Assembly: GCA_900545555.1 (NCBI GenBank)
Contig: UQZI01000002.1
Coordinates: 1-64,000 of the forward strand
Length of the DNA: 64,000 nucleotides
DNA from: an uncultured Collinsella sp.
GTDB taxonomy: Bacteria; Actinomycetota; Coriobacteriia; Coriobacteriales; Coriobacteriaceae
Direction of reading: 5' to 3'
Part shown: one piece after another, positions 8,440 to 16,411 of the stretch
How positions within the stretch are numbered: the first letter of the stretch is position 1
How the letters are laid out: each line of letters opens with the position of its first letter
Notes under the pieces: generated by a model
What the model was told of the DNA's origin: nothing
The model's database searches: none
Seen by the model: only the letters and a program-made list of their open reading frames with translations
Position numbers and translations under genes: made by a program

Positions 8440-9522
8440 TCACGCCACGCCGTATATGGCCCTCCGCGCACGCGAGTCCCATTTCGCCTGCTTGATCCAG
8501 TACTCGTAGAACGGATAGGGGGTCACCTTGTACTGGCGCCAGGTCTTCTCGTACGTGCCGCGGGCCGCCTGCCTCACTATGAGCTCGGCGAGCTCGTCCG
8601 CGCTCCTGCGGACCTTGAAGCACCATGTCCACTTGAACCAGGCGAGGTAGTTCTCGAGGCGTCTCGTGGAGACACCCCGGAACCTGCCGATGAAGTGCCT
8701 CATCTGGGAGTGGAGGCTGTTCACCCTGTTGATGGCGTGCTCCTCCCTCTTGCTGGCGATGTGCGCGCCGACGCCGAGGGCGGGCAGGACGCGGCGGTAC
8801 ACGTGCGCACGGTCCGTCGAGATTATCGCGCCGACCGCGAGCTTGTCGGCGAGCAGCTCCCTGGCTGCCGCCTCGTCGAGGCCGCCCCTCCCCGCGATCT
8901 CGTAGAAGATGTCGCCGGCGTCGTTGATGCCGGTGAGCACGCATATCTTCTCGTGCCCGTCGGTTCCTTGCGACCTTGTGCGGGGCTTCCTGGGCATGCC
9001 GGACTCCGACCTGGAGCGGTTTCCCTTGAAGCTCTCCCTGAAGAAGCACTCGTCGAGCTCGGCCCCGCCGCCGGCCTCCACGCGGAAGGCGGGCATGCGC
9101 TTGGCCATGGCCTCGAGCAGCCTGTGGCGCATGAAGAACGCCGTCTTGAGGCACACGCCGCACTTTTCCGCCGACTCGCGCAGCGGGAGCATGTCCACGT
9201 GGCACTCCGCGAACCTCATCCAGGCCGACCTGTCGAGCTTGGTGGTGGAGAAGATGCGCATGGTGGCGTCGGTGAAGGTCCTGGCGCACCCTCGGCAGAG
9301 GAACCGCTGGCGGCCGCGCCCGTCTCGCCCCCTCTTCACGTAATGCGGGGAGCCGCACCAGGGGCAGGCTCTGTCGGGATCGTCTTCCGCCCCCTCGCTT
9401 GCCGCGAGTTCGAAAAGCTCCGCGTCTATCAGCGCCTTGAGCGATCTCAGGGCCCTGCTCTTCTCGGCAGCCGTCATCTGCGGGAGGAACTGCCTCGTCA
9501 GCTGGGTGAGCACGTCTTCCAT
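8440..9522 (-). CDS. IS1595-family transposase
   Basis: 360 residues from the ATG at 9522, which has GGAGG five bases upstream; an earlier ATG at 9534 is also possible. An N-terminal zinc ribbon (CPWCGSPHYVKRG and FLCRGCARTFTD) precedes an ISXO2-type DDE domain (ELDECFFRESFKGN, IISTDRAHVY, HAINRVNSLHSQMRHFIGRF). No frameshift or stop is seen, so the element may be active. It is convergent with the passenger gene, 71 bp apart. Confidence 0.92.
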   Translation of the reverse strand: MEDVLTQLTRQFLPQMTAAEKSRALRSLKALIDAELFELAASEGAEDDPDRACPWCGSPHYVKRGRDGRGRQRFLCRGCARTFTDATMRIFSTTKLDRSAWMRFAECHVDMLPLRESAEKCGVCLKTAFFMRHRLLEAMAKRMPAFRVEAGGGAELDECFFRESFKGNRSRSESGMPRKPRTRSQGTDGHEKICVLTGINDAGDIFYEIAGRGGLDEAAARELLADKLAVGAIISTDRAHVYRRVLPALGVGAHIASKREEHAINRVNSLHSQMRHFIGRFRGVSTRRLENYLAWFKWTWCFKVRRSADELAELIVRQAARGTYEKTWRQYKVTPYPFYEYWIKQAKWDSRARRAIYGVA

Positions 9523-9596
9523 TGCAACCTCCATCTCTCCTGATGATGGAATTGTCGCAACCGGGGCCCCGTCGCGTGTACTGCGTGCAGGACACT

Positions 9597-9620
9597 TATC
9601 CAAAGTGGTCTAACACAACG
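9597..9620 (-). repeat. IS right inverted repeat
   Basis: Reads TATCCAAAGTGGTCTAACAC plus AACG on the plus strand and matches 7791-7814 in reverse complement with one mismatch. It is followed at once by the second TTCGACCG copy. Confidence 0.9.
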
Positions 9621-10907
9621 TTCGACCGGGTCAAGGACTGCCTAGACAACGTGAGCATCGTGTCGCTGGGCTCCATCGCCGAGCAGCTGCAGGTCGCCGC
9701 GGCCTCGGACGGTCAGGTGACGGAGGAAGAGGAGCACGCCTGCAGGCTCTTCGCCGACTACATGGCGGCGAGGGCTGCATGCGTGGCCGTTGACGAGGGC
9801 TGGGCCGAGCAGGCGGTCGAGAAGTCCGTCCGCGAGTACGGCGAGAATCTCGAGCGCATTGACCGCGAGTTCAAGGAGCGGACGAGGCTGCAGGACGCCG
9901 ACGCGGCCTTCGTCGTCGCCGCGACCATGCTCCAGGTCGCCCGCGTGCTCGTCATCAACTCCCTGACGGAGGTCGAGCGGGCGGGAGCGGGCAACGCCAA
10001 GGAGGACGCCCTGCACAGCTTCCAGGACCGCGTTTTCTCCGGCTTCGGCGATGGGGGTCCGGCGGAATCGGGCCGCCTGTTCGCCTCCAAGAGTCACATC
10101 CTCTCCTCGCGAGGCGTGCCGTACGACGCGACGCGCTACGAGGCTGAGAACTTCAAGGTGTTCAAGGGGGCGAACCACCGGTTCGCGACCCTCGGCCACG
10201 ACCCGGTGCTCGGCCTCGTGTTCGGGACCTCAAACATCATGACCAACAGCATCACCTGCGTTAAGGACGCCAACGTCTTCGGGATCGGCGCGCGGATCCC
10301 CGCGACCTACTCGGTCTCCTACGACGCCTTCGGGAAGAACCCGCTGATCGGGGCGCCCGCCGGGACCGTGGAGATGCTGGTCGCGGCGGGAAGGCGCGTC
10401 GTGAGCGAGCCGGATGCCGCCGCAGCGGCCCTGGTCAAGCAGCTGATCCACATCGGCACGGACCTCTACACGCCGTGCGGGATACAGGTCCCGTTCGCCA
10501 ACCTCGTTCTCGACAAGGCGCACACCGAGGCCCTCACCAAATACGTCAGCACTGGCGACGTATTGAAAGTCGGCATGCAGGCGGGCATGACGGTGCTCAT
10601 CAACTGGCTGATAGCGGCGCTCCACGGCTGCTCGCTGATATTCAAGGACGACGGGTCGGACTACTGCACCGAGATGTACCAGGCGCGCACCAAGAAGATC
10701 ATCCTCATCTCCGACACCATCGCGACCTCGAGCAGCGTCGTGCAGGCATCGATCACGAAGAACCCCAAGTGCCTCGACCTCGGAGGCGCGGCGGTGCTCG
10801 TCTACCGACTGTTCTCGGATGCTCGTTTCGTCGCGAGGCTCAAAGAGGAGTACGTGCAATCGGAGCTCGACAAGATCTACGATGAACGGGCCAAGCGGTT
10901 GCTTTGA
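9621..10907 (+). pseudogene. TerB-like cargo protein, 3' fragment
   Basis: Continues the gene interrupted at 7790. It codes the rest of a helical TerB-like region (FDRVKDCLDN, ASDGQVTEEEEHACRLFADY) and a large C-terminal domain (about 330 residues) with NHRFATLGHDPVLGLVFG and SNIMTNSITC and hydrophobic segments (LINWLIAALHGCSLIF). I do not recognise the C-terminal family. Without the IS the reading frame is continuous. A start inside the IS (9522) would add only transposon-derived residues and is not convincing. Confidence 0.78.
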
Positions 10908-10956
10908 GGTCTTACAGGAATGATTCAACCACTAAAAAGAAGCAGGAGAAGAGATA

Positions 10957-11919
10957 ATGGCCATATGCGACTCGTGTAAAGGCAACAGCATCCTCCCAGA
11001 ACATTACGGGGCTTTGACCCTTTGCAAAAAGTGCTCCATGAAGATACTCGCTCCAACGTGGAAGAACAAAATATACTCGACGAACGAAGAGGTTCACGAG
11101 CAGCGAGAGAAGACGCTTGCTCGAGCCGTTTCCGCTGGTTTTCCTTCAGATGCTATTACTAAGCTGGGATCCTACTTTGACGGCTTGATAATTCCCGGTC
11201 TCTTTAAGATCTTTGATGGCGGCAACGATCAAGGGCTAGTCGTCAAAGACGAGTCGGTCATTATCGTCACTGAAGATGATTTCGATCCAAGCGACGCCCG
11301 CAAGCAATTGGGGTTGATAGCGAGCGGGCGACGCGGCCTTTCAATCGACGAAGACGATAACGTCGACGCTTTTGATGCCGCCAATCTTGCAAAAATAGCT
11401 CTGGGAGCTTTCTCGAGTGGCGGATCGTTAGGGAAAATAGCCATGCGCGCTGGAGCGGAAATAGCCGGCGAAGTGATATCGAAGTCGAATCGGCCAACAA
11501 TAGACGACCTGCCTGTGCTTCCGCAATTCGACGTCCCCTTTGGCGAGCAAACGGTTCGATACAAAGACGTTGACGATTTTGAGTTCTACATCCCAGAAGG
11601 AGAGGAGAACCTCGGTTTTCTCCTTTTCACGACAGCGGTATCCAGAAAGCAGAAAAAAATAGTCTTCTCTTTCGATCCAGGGGAGAACAGGAAGCAAGCC
11701 GCCATAGAGATAGCTCGATTCATCGAAAGCAAACTCGATGACAAGGCGGCTGAAGCGGAAGAGCAAGAGGAATCCATGCGCACGGCGAACAGCCCCTCGC
11801 GTCAGGCCGATGCTTTATCTGCGCCAGATGAGCTACTAAAATGGAAACAGCTTCTCGACGCAGGCGCCATAACAAATGAGGATTACGCCGCGAAGAAGAA
11901 ACAGCTTCTCGGTTTGTGA
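10957..11919 (+). CDS. Zinc-ribbon and SHOCT-domain protein, cargo gene
   Basis: 320 residues. The N-terminus has a CX2C-X15-CX2C zinc ribbon (MAICDSCKGNS, LCKKCS). The middle is a mixed domain that includes a Gly/Ala hydrophobic stretch (about 145-170). The C-terminus is a SHOCT-type motif (LLKWKQLLDAGAITNEDY AAKKKQLL), common in membrane-associated bacterial proteins. GC is near 48 percent, far below both neighbours, which points to a separate origin. AGGAGAAGAGATA precedes the ATG. It lies 49 bp after the TerB-like gene; the pair may work together. Confidence 0.7.
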   Translation: MAICDSCKGNSILPEHYGALTLCKKCSMKILAPTWKNKIYSTNEEVHEQREKTLARAVSAGFPSDAITKLGSYFDGLIIPGLFKIFDGGNDQGLVVKDESVIIVTEDDFDPSDARKQLGLIASGRRGLSIDEDDNVDAFDAANLAKIALGAFSSGGSLGKIAMRAGAEIAGEVISKSNRPTIDDLPVLPQFDVPFGEQTVRYKDVDDFEFYIPEGEENLGFLLFTTAVSRKQKKIVFSFDPGENRKQAAIEIARFIESKLDDKAAEAEEQEESMRTANSPSRQADALSAPDELLKWKQLLDAGAITNEDYAAKKKQLLGL

Positions 11920-11953
11920 GTCGTTGCCGGCAATTCCGCTACGCAAGCGTGTT

Positions 11954-12049
11954 TCACATCACCCACTTGAACACGGCGCGGAACAGCCAGACGAAAAAGC
12001 CCAGCGTGACCTTTAGCGCCGCCATGAGGAACCTACCAAGCCTCTTCAT
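11954..12049 (-). CDS. Small membrane peptide after the relaxase operon
   Basis: 31 residues: a basic start (MKRLGRFLM), a hydrophobic core (ALKVTLGFFVWLFRAVF) and KWVM. The ATG overlaps the 3' end of the upstream gene by 17 bp. There is only a weak ribosome site (GGGGTG). Hydrophobicity and tight coupling support it, but it is too short for certainty. Confidence 0.42.
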   Translation of the reverse strand: MKRLGRFLMAALKVTLGFFVWLFRAVFKWVM

Positions 12050-12587
12050 CGACGTCACCCCAATCTTCCTTTACCTTGCGGGCGCCCTCCTCGGCGCCCT
12101 CTTCCTTCTCTTGCGCGAGCAGCCTCGCCAGCTCGTCTGGCACGCCCGGGACCTCCGCCCTCCCCAGCGCGCGCTGCAGGTCCCTTATCTGCGATTTCAG
12201 CGGTTTTGAGGGAGGGCCCACGTGCTCGCGGTAGCAAGCGCAAATTGCAGCCGCGTCGCACAGGTAGCCCCGCACCCGGGCGAACGCCTCGTCGCCGTCG
12301 AGCAGGACGCGGCGGGCGCGCCCAAGCTCCGCCTCCGAGGCCAGCATGAAGCGCCACCCGCGGGACCTGCGCGCGGCCGGGATGCCGTCCGCGGGCGCGT
12401 CGGCACGCCAGTCGTCGCGCACCTGGTGCCAGTTCGCCGTGAGCCAGAGCCCCTTCTCGGGCTCCTCGCGCATCTCGAGCTCGAACTCCGTGAGCATGTT
12501 CGCGCCGGAGAACGGCGACCCCTCCGTGAACGAGAGCGTGTCGAACAGCGTCGTCCTGCCGCCCTCATACTCTATCCTCACCATCAT
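12033..12587 (-). CDS. Unknown protein of the mobilization operon
   Basis: 184 residues. The N-terminal half is beta-rich (VRIEYEGGRTTLFDTLSF, ELEMREEPEKGLWLTANWHQ); the C-terminal half is helical and acidic (LARLLAQEKEEGAEEGAR). No motif that I recognise. Its ATG overlaps the relaxase stop by four bases (ATGA), so the two are translationally coupled and probably act together in DNA processing. Confidence 0.65.
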   Translation of the reverse strand: MMVRIEYEGGRTTLFDTLSFTEGSPFSGANMLTEFELEMREEPEKGLWLTANWHQVRDDWRADAPADGIPAARRSRGWRFMLASEAELGRARRVLLDGDEAFARVRGYLCDAAAICACYREHVGPPSKPLKSQIRDLQRALGRAEVPGVPDELARLLAQEKEEGAEEGARKVKEDWGDVDEEAW

Positions 12588-13855
12588 CTCCGGCCCCTCT
12601 CCCTGCGCTGGTCCTGCTGAGCCCGCTGCCGCTCGGCGGCGAGGATTCGCTGTTGCTCGTCCTCGCGACGGCCGTCGCGAGAGTTTCCTTCGGCAGCGCC
12701 GCGCCCGCGATCGTCCCCGTAGCGGGTCTTGAGCGGCATGAGCCCGTTCATCGCCATGTAATCGCGCGCAGCCTCGAGGCGGCGGTACCCCTCGCCGCCC
12801 GCCTGGCCGCGGCGCTCCAGCGTCGCCATCCTGAGCCCGAACTCCTCGATGGACTCGACGTCGAACTTCGCACAGGTCTCGAGCGCCGAGGAGAGCTTGC
12901 TCAGCTCCGAGAGGTCGTTGAGCTCGAGGGCGCGCTCAGCGGCCTCGCGAATGCGCGCGGTGCTCGCGTCCGTGGGACGGTAGGCGCCCTCGCGCTCGAA
13001 GCGCCGGCGGAGCATCTCCTTGCCGTAGACGAACCCAAGACGCTCGCCGCTAACCCTCTTGGACGGCTCCTCGACAAGGCTGAACACCCAGTCGTCCCGC
13101 CGCGCCTTGGCCGAGTTGTCGGCGACGTGCACGCCCAGGGCGTCGAGGATGCCGAGGAACTCCGCCTCGTCGCGCGCCGTGGTCTTGGCGAGTGCGACGC
13201 GGGCGCGGATGTCGCCGACCCACGAGTAGCCGCCCGAGCGCATGATCTCCTTCTCGGCCCTTCCAAGGTAGACGTTCCTGCGGCTCCTGGGCCCGCCCGC
13301 GCCGGCCCGCCCGCGTGCCCTCGAGGGCGATACGGGCGACCTGTCGTTGGAGAGCCCGGACAGCCCGCGCTCGCGCGCCATGTCCTGCAGGTCTCGGTTG
13401 AGGTCCTCCGGGTGCTGGGTCTGCATGCGGTAGCCGGTGCGGAGGTTCGCGTTGTTCACGACGATGTGCGCGTGCGGTATGCCGCGGGCGTTGTCGTCGT
13501 GGTAGACGATGGCGATCTCGTGGTCGCCGAAGTGCTTGAGCGCCCACGAGCACGCGAGCTCCCGCAGAGCGGCCAGGTCGATGTCGTCACCGGGGTCCGG
13601 CGAGAGCACGAAGTGCTTGAACGTGCGCGCGGGCTTGCCCCTCCATGAGGCGTCCGTGCCGAACGCGGCGCGCGTGGCGTCCATCTCGGCGTCCCAGGCG
13701 CAGGCCTCCTTGGCGGCTTCTCCCAGAGCGCCGGCGTCGCGCTCGTCGTAGCTCAGGTTGAACAGGTCTCGCGCCAGGGCGCGGCCTCCCTTCTCGAGGT
13801 AGCGGCGGATGCCACCCGTCGAGCCGTGGCCGCTTATCGGCTTCAGGATCGGCAT
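12584..13855 (-). CDS. MOBP-type relaxase (nickase)
   Basis: 423 residues from the ATG giving MPILKPISGHGSTGG. Relaxases nick oriT and carry the strand into the recipient. Visible are HFVLSPDPGDDIDLAALREL and the metal-binding motif IPHAHIVVNNANLRTG (HxHxxxxN). The tail (about 380-423) is rich in Arg, Gln and Glu. It overlaps the MobC-like gene by 13 bp. The long open frame extending to 14461 is an artefact of GC-rich sequence; the start at 13855 gives the proper relaxase N-terminus. Confidence 0.88.
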   Translation of the reverse strand: MPILKPISGHGSTGGIRRYLEKGGRALARDLFNLSYDERDAGALGEAAKEACAWDAEMDATRAAFGTDASWRGKPARTFKHFVLSPDPGDDIDLAALRELACSWALKHFGDHEIAIVYHDDNARGIPHAHIVVNNANLRTGYRMQTQHPEDLNRDLQDMARERGLSGLSNDRSPVSPSRARGRAGAGGPRSRRNVYLGRAEKEIMRSGGYSWVGDIRARVALAKTTARDEAEFLGILDALGVHVADNSAKARRDDWVFSLVEEPSKRVSGERLGFVYGKEMLRRRFEREGAYRPTDASTARIREAAERALELNDLSELSKLSSALETCAKFDVESIEEFGLRMATLERRGQAGGEGYRRLEAARDYMAMNGLMPLKTRYGDDRGRGAAEGNSRDGRREDEQQRILAAERQRAQQDQRRERGRR

Positions 13856-14289
13856 GGCGAGCCCTCCACGAGCGAGTCGGCGCCGATGCGCCCGAGCTCG
13901 GCCGCCATCTCGCGGGCCGCGCCGTTCACGTCGGCGAGCTCGTGCTCGATCGTTGGGATGCTCTCCGCGACGAGGTCCCGGTCGACGTGCCCGTGGCGGG
14001 CGTGGAAGTTGATGAGGTTCATCGCGTGCACTGCCTGGTTGTAGTGGTAGCCCCACTTCGTGAGCTCCCGAGACATCGACCAAAGGGCCCTGCGGTCCAC
14101 GAGTATGCGGTGCTCGTCTCCCGCGTTGGCATCCGTCGACAGCGGTATGCGAACGAGGTAGCGCAGGTACTCCGACTTGCTGAGGCCGGCGCGCTCGCAC
14201 CGCTCGCAAAGCGCGTCGTAGTCGCTTCCCTCCATGCGGAACGTGACGCGACGCTCCTTGCCTTTGGCGGCGTCGGCTTCCTCTTTCAT
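13843..14289 (-). CDS. MobC-like relaxosome accessory protein
   Basis: 148 residues. An N-terminal ribbon-helix-helix (RRVTFRMEGSDYDALCERCE, GLSKSEYLRYLV) is followed by helices with WGYHYNQAVHAMNLINF, typical of MobC proteins that bind oriT and help the relaxase. It is first in the mobilization operon, right after a 211-bp gap with several inverted repeats. Confidence 0.8.
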   Translation of the reverse strand: MKEEADAAKGKERRVTFRMEGSDYDALCERCERAGLSKSEYLRYLVRIPLSTDANAGDEHRILVDRRALWSMSRELTKWGYHYNQAVHAMNLINFHARHGHVDRDLVAESIPTIEHELADVNGAAREMAAELGRIGADSLVEGSPCRS

Positions 14290-14500
14290 GGCGGATTCCT
14301 TTCCTCGGGCCCGCCGCGCGGCGGGCGCGTCTCTCTAGGGGTGCGGGGGATCCCCCGCAGGCGGCGGCCCGGCTCGGGCGCCGCCTCTGGGACCGGGCCT
14401 CGCGAAAGCGGGCTCTTAAACGGCCCGCGGCATGACGGGTCCGAGGCCGCCCGGTCCCCAAGTGCTATGGACGCCCGACCGAAGTGTCGGACGCCATAGG
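14290..14500. other. Candidate origin of transfer region
   Basis: The gap between parB and the mobC-like gene holds several inverted repeats: GCGGGGGATCCCCCGC (perfect), GGCGGCGGCCC facing GGGCGCCGCC, and CTATGGACGCCCGACC facing GTCGGACGCCATAG with a 5-base loop at about 14465-14498. Relaxase oriTs usually lie just upstream of the mobC/relaxase genes and consist of such repeats. The last hairpin could also terminate parB transcription. No nic consensus was identified. Confidence 0.5.
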
Positions 14501-15457
14501 CTACTTGCTGGATTTCGGGCCTGAGGCCCTTCTGCGACGCTTTCGGGCATCGGTGCCCGCCTCCGCGTACGGCGCGGTCATGAGCGCCATTTCACGCAGC
14601 AGCGAGAGGTCGGCCGCGCTCGGGCTCTCGGGCGGGCTCTCGAGGAAATCGGCGACGAGCCTCGCTGCCTTGGAGATGCGCCCGTCGGGGCCGGCCTGCG
14701 TTTTGCTCTCGCTCCTCACGTAGTCGGAGAGCTCCCGCTTGGTGCGCCGCCAGGGCTCCATTGCGGCGTGCATCTCCGCCTGGCGCTCCTTCGGCATGCC
14801 CGCGAGCGAGCGCACCGCCTCGGCGCTGAGGTTGCCGCGATCGGCCTCGGCGGCCCACTCGGGCGAGAGGTCCTCGGCAATCCGGCGGGCCAGCCTCTCC
14901 TCACGCGCAATGGTCTTGCCGGAGACCTTGCGGCCCGTCTGCCGCTCGATGATGGCGGCCTTCACGTCGTCGACGCGCATGCCGGAGAGCGAGGGGTCCT
15001 CGGAGCGCAGGCGCACGGCGTCGCCCCTGAGCGCCTCGGTCGCGGCGGCGCGCTCGGTCACGGTGAGCGCGCGGGTGAAGTAGTTCGCTGCGTGGAGCAG
15101 CGTCACCGCCCGCTCGTCGTCGATGCCCTCTATCACGCGGCAGGGCATCTTCTCGTAGGCGGGGTCGTCCTTGGCGAGCAGCGCGTAGGCGGCCTTGCGC
15201 CGATGCCCGGAGACCATCTGCCACGAGCCGTCGCCGACCTTTCGCACGAGCGGCAGGTCGGTGAGGCCGTCCTCGCGTATGGACTCGGCGAGCTCAGCTA
15301 TCCCAGCAGGGTCCATAGAGTACGCGGCGTTCGCCGGGTGGTCGGCGATGTCGGCCACCGCGATCTCGGACACCGGGTAGCGCCCGCGGGTGCGCGACGC
15401 GCCGTCGAGAAGCCCCGTGATGGTGAAGCCCGCGGCCACCTGCCTAGGCGAGTTCAC
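14501..15457 (-). CDS. parB: ParB-like partition protein
   Basis: 318 residues. The N-terminal ParB/Srx domain shows VSEIAVADIADHPANAAY, IAELAESIREDGLTDLPLV and VSGHRRKAAY, followed by a central helix-turn-helix region and a basic C-terminal tail (ARKRRRRASGPKSSK). It overlaps the parA end by 14 bp. It should bind a centromere-like site and work with ParA to keep the excised circular element, or may regulate it. Confidence 0.85.
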   Translation of the reverse strand: MNSPRQVAAGFTITGLLDGASRTRGRYPVSEIAVADIADHPANAAYSMDPAGIAELAESIREDGLTDLPLVRKVGDGSWQMVSGHRRKAAYALLAKDDPAYEKMPCRVIEGIDDERAVTLLHAANYFTRALTVTERAAATEALRGDAVRLRSEDPSLSGMRVDDVKAAIIERQTGRKVSGKTIAREERLARRIAEDLSPEWAAEADRGNLSAEAVRSLAGMPKERQAEMHAAMEPWRRTKRELSDYVRSESKTQAGPDGRISKAARLVADFLESPPESPSAADLSLLREMALMTAPYAEAGTDARKRRRRASGPKSSK

Positions 15458-16208
15458 GGCACACCTCGTCTGCGAGCGCCTTGTAGTCGCGCGCGGGGCG
15501 GCTCCCCGGCTCGAAGGCGGCCACCGGCTTCCACTGCCAGCTGCCCTCGCAGACCTTGCTGCTCGCGTGGATGACCGTCTCGAACTGCTCGTCCGGGAAG
15601 AACCCGTCGAGCACGGCCGCGCCCGTGGCCTCGGCGTTGGTCATGCGGCCGGGCACGCAGGTGCGCAGTATCTTCCAGCGGGGCGTGGGCATGCGCAGAG
15701 CGTCGGCGATGGAGCGCGTCGCCTCGACGGTGAGCGCCGTGCCGCGCATCACGGTGGAGTCGAGCTTCACGGGGATGACGACCATGCCGCCCTCCGCCGC
15801 GGCGAGGTAGGCGTTGAAGGCGAGCCTGCGCATCACGGGACTGCAGTCGATGAGGCAGACGTCGTAGGAGCCCGAGGCGTCGTCGAGGGCGAACTTGAGT
15901 CGCTGCTCGCGCAGGAGCATCTCGTTCTGGTCGACGAGGTCGATGGTCGAGGCCACCACGTCGAGGTTCTCCCCGGCAGCGTAGGCGACCTCCTCCACGG
16001 GCGCGCCGCCGTAGAGCAGCTCGACCGACGTGCGCCGCTCGGAGACGGCCCGGTCGTAGAGGCCGAAGAAGTCTGTGGCAGACGCCTGCGGGTCGAGGTC
16101 GACAAGCAGGGTCCGAAGGCCCCGGGCGGCGAAGATCGCCGCCAGGTTCACGGCGGTCGTCGTCTTGCCGACGCCGCCCTTGTAGTTGGAAATGGCTATC
16201 GTGCGCAT
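15444..16208 (-). CDS. parA: ParA-family partition ATPase
   Basis: 254 residues. The start is set by the deviant Walker A motif, MRTIAISNYKGGVGKTTTAVN, close to the N-terminus. Also present are DLDPQAS (Walker A') and VCLIDCSPVM (Walker B). ATG at 16208 was chosen although the frame is open upstream, since it gives the canonical ParA N-terminus. ParAB on an integrative element suggests maintenance as a plasmid-like circle. The promoter region contains large palindromes (see 16282-16358). Confidence 0.9.
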   Translation of the reverse strand: MRTIAISNYKGGVGKTTTAVNLAAIFAARGLRTLLVDLDPQASATDFFGLYDRAVSERRTSVELLYGGAPVEEVAYAAGENLDVVASTIDLVDQNEMLLREQRLKFALDDASGSYDVCLIDCSPVMRRLAFNAYLAAAEGGMVVIPVKLDSTVMRGTALTVEATRSIADALRMPTPRWKILRTCVPGRMTNAEATGAAVLDGFFPDEQFETVIHASSKVCEGSWQWKPVAAFEPGSRPARDYKALADEVCRELA

Positions 16209-16281
16209 GGGTCGCGTCCTCTCTAGCGTGGGGCGCGCCTCGGCGCATCCGGTCCGGCGCGCCCCGAGTCTCGGAGCGTCG

Positions 16282-16358
16282 GGACAAAACCGTACGGATT
16301 TGTCCGACAAGCGGAGTGTACCACGAAAACGTACGGATATGTACGCTTTCGTGGTACA
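16282..16358. promoter_or_regulatory. Palindromic operator/centromere-like region upstream of parA
   Basis: Two symmetric elements. At 16282-16305 GGACAAA and TTTGTCC flank ACCGTACGGA. At 16317-16358 arms of 18 bp (starting TGTACCACGAAA) pair with one mismatch around GGATAT. The centre of the second is CGTACGGATATGTACG, the same 16-bp motif found between xis and the XRE gene at 19384-19464. It could be an operator for the element regulator or a ParB site. Confidence 0.65.
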
Positions 16359-16411
16359 AGGGGCGGATTCGGGGAAACCCGGCCCCGGGAGCCCGGGGCC
16401 GGGCGCGCCGC

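Larger units (their letters stand above)
7791..9620. mobile_element. IS1595-family (ISSag10-like) element with lnu-like passenger
   Basis: The element is 1830 bp with 24-bp terminal inverted repeats that differ at one position, flanked on both sides by the 8-bp duplication TTCGACCG (7783-7790 and 9621-9628). An 8-bp duplication and an ISXO2-type transposase with an N-terminal zinc ribbon are typical of IS1595. Inside are a nucleotidyltransferase gene (+) and the transposase (-), convergent. The layout parallels MTnSag1/ISSag10, which carries lnu(C), although this copy looks divergent. Clean ends and an intact transposase suggest a recent insertion. Confidence 0.9.

Noticed and set aside
13856..14461. 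N-terminal extension of the relaxase
   Set aside because: The frame is open to 14461 but overlaps the mobC-like gene and the oriT candidate and has low-complexity Arg-rich sequence; relaxase homology begins at MPILKP.
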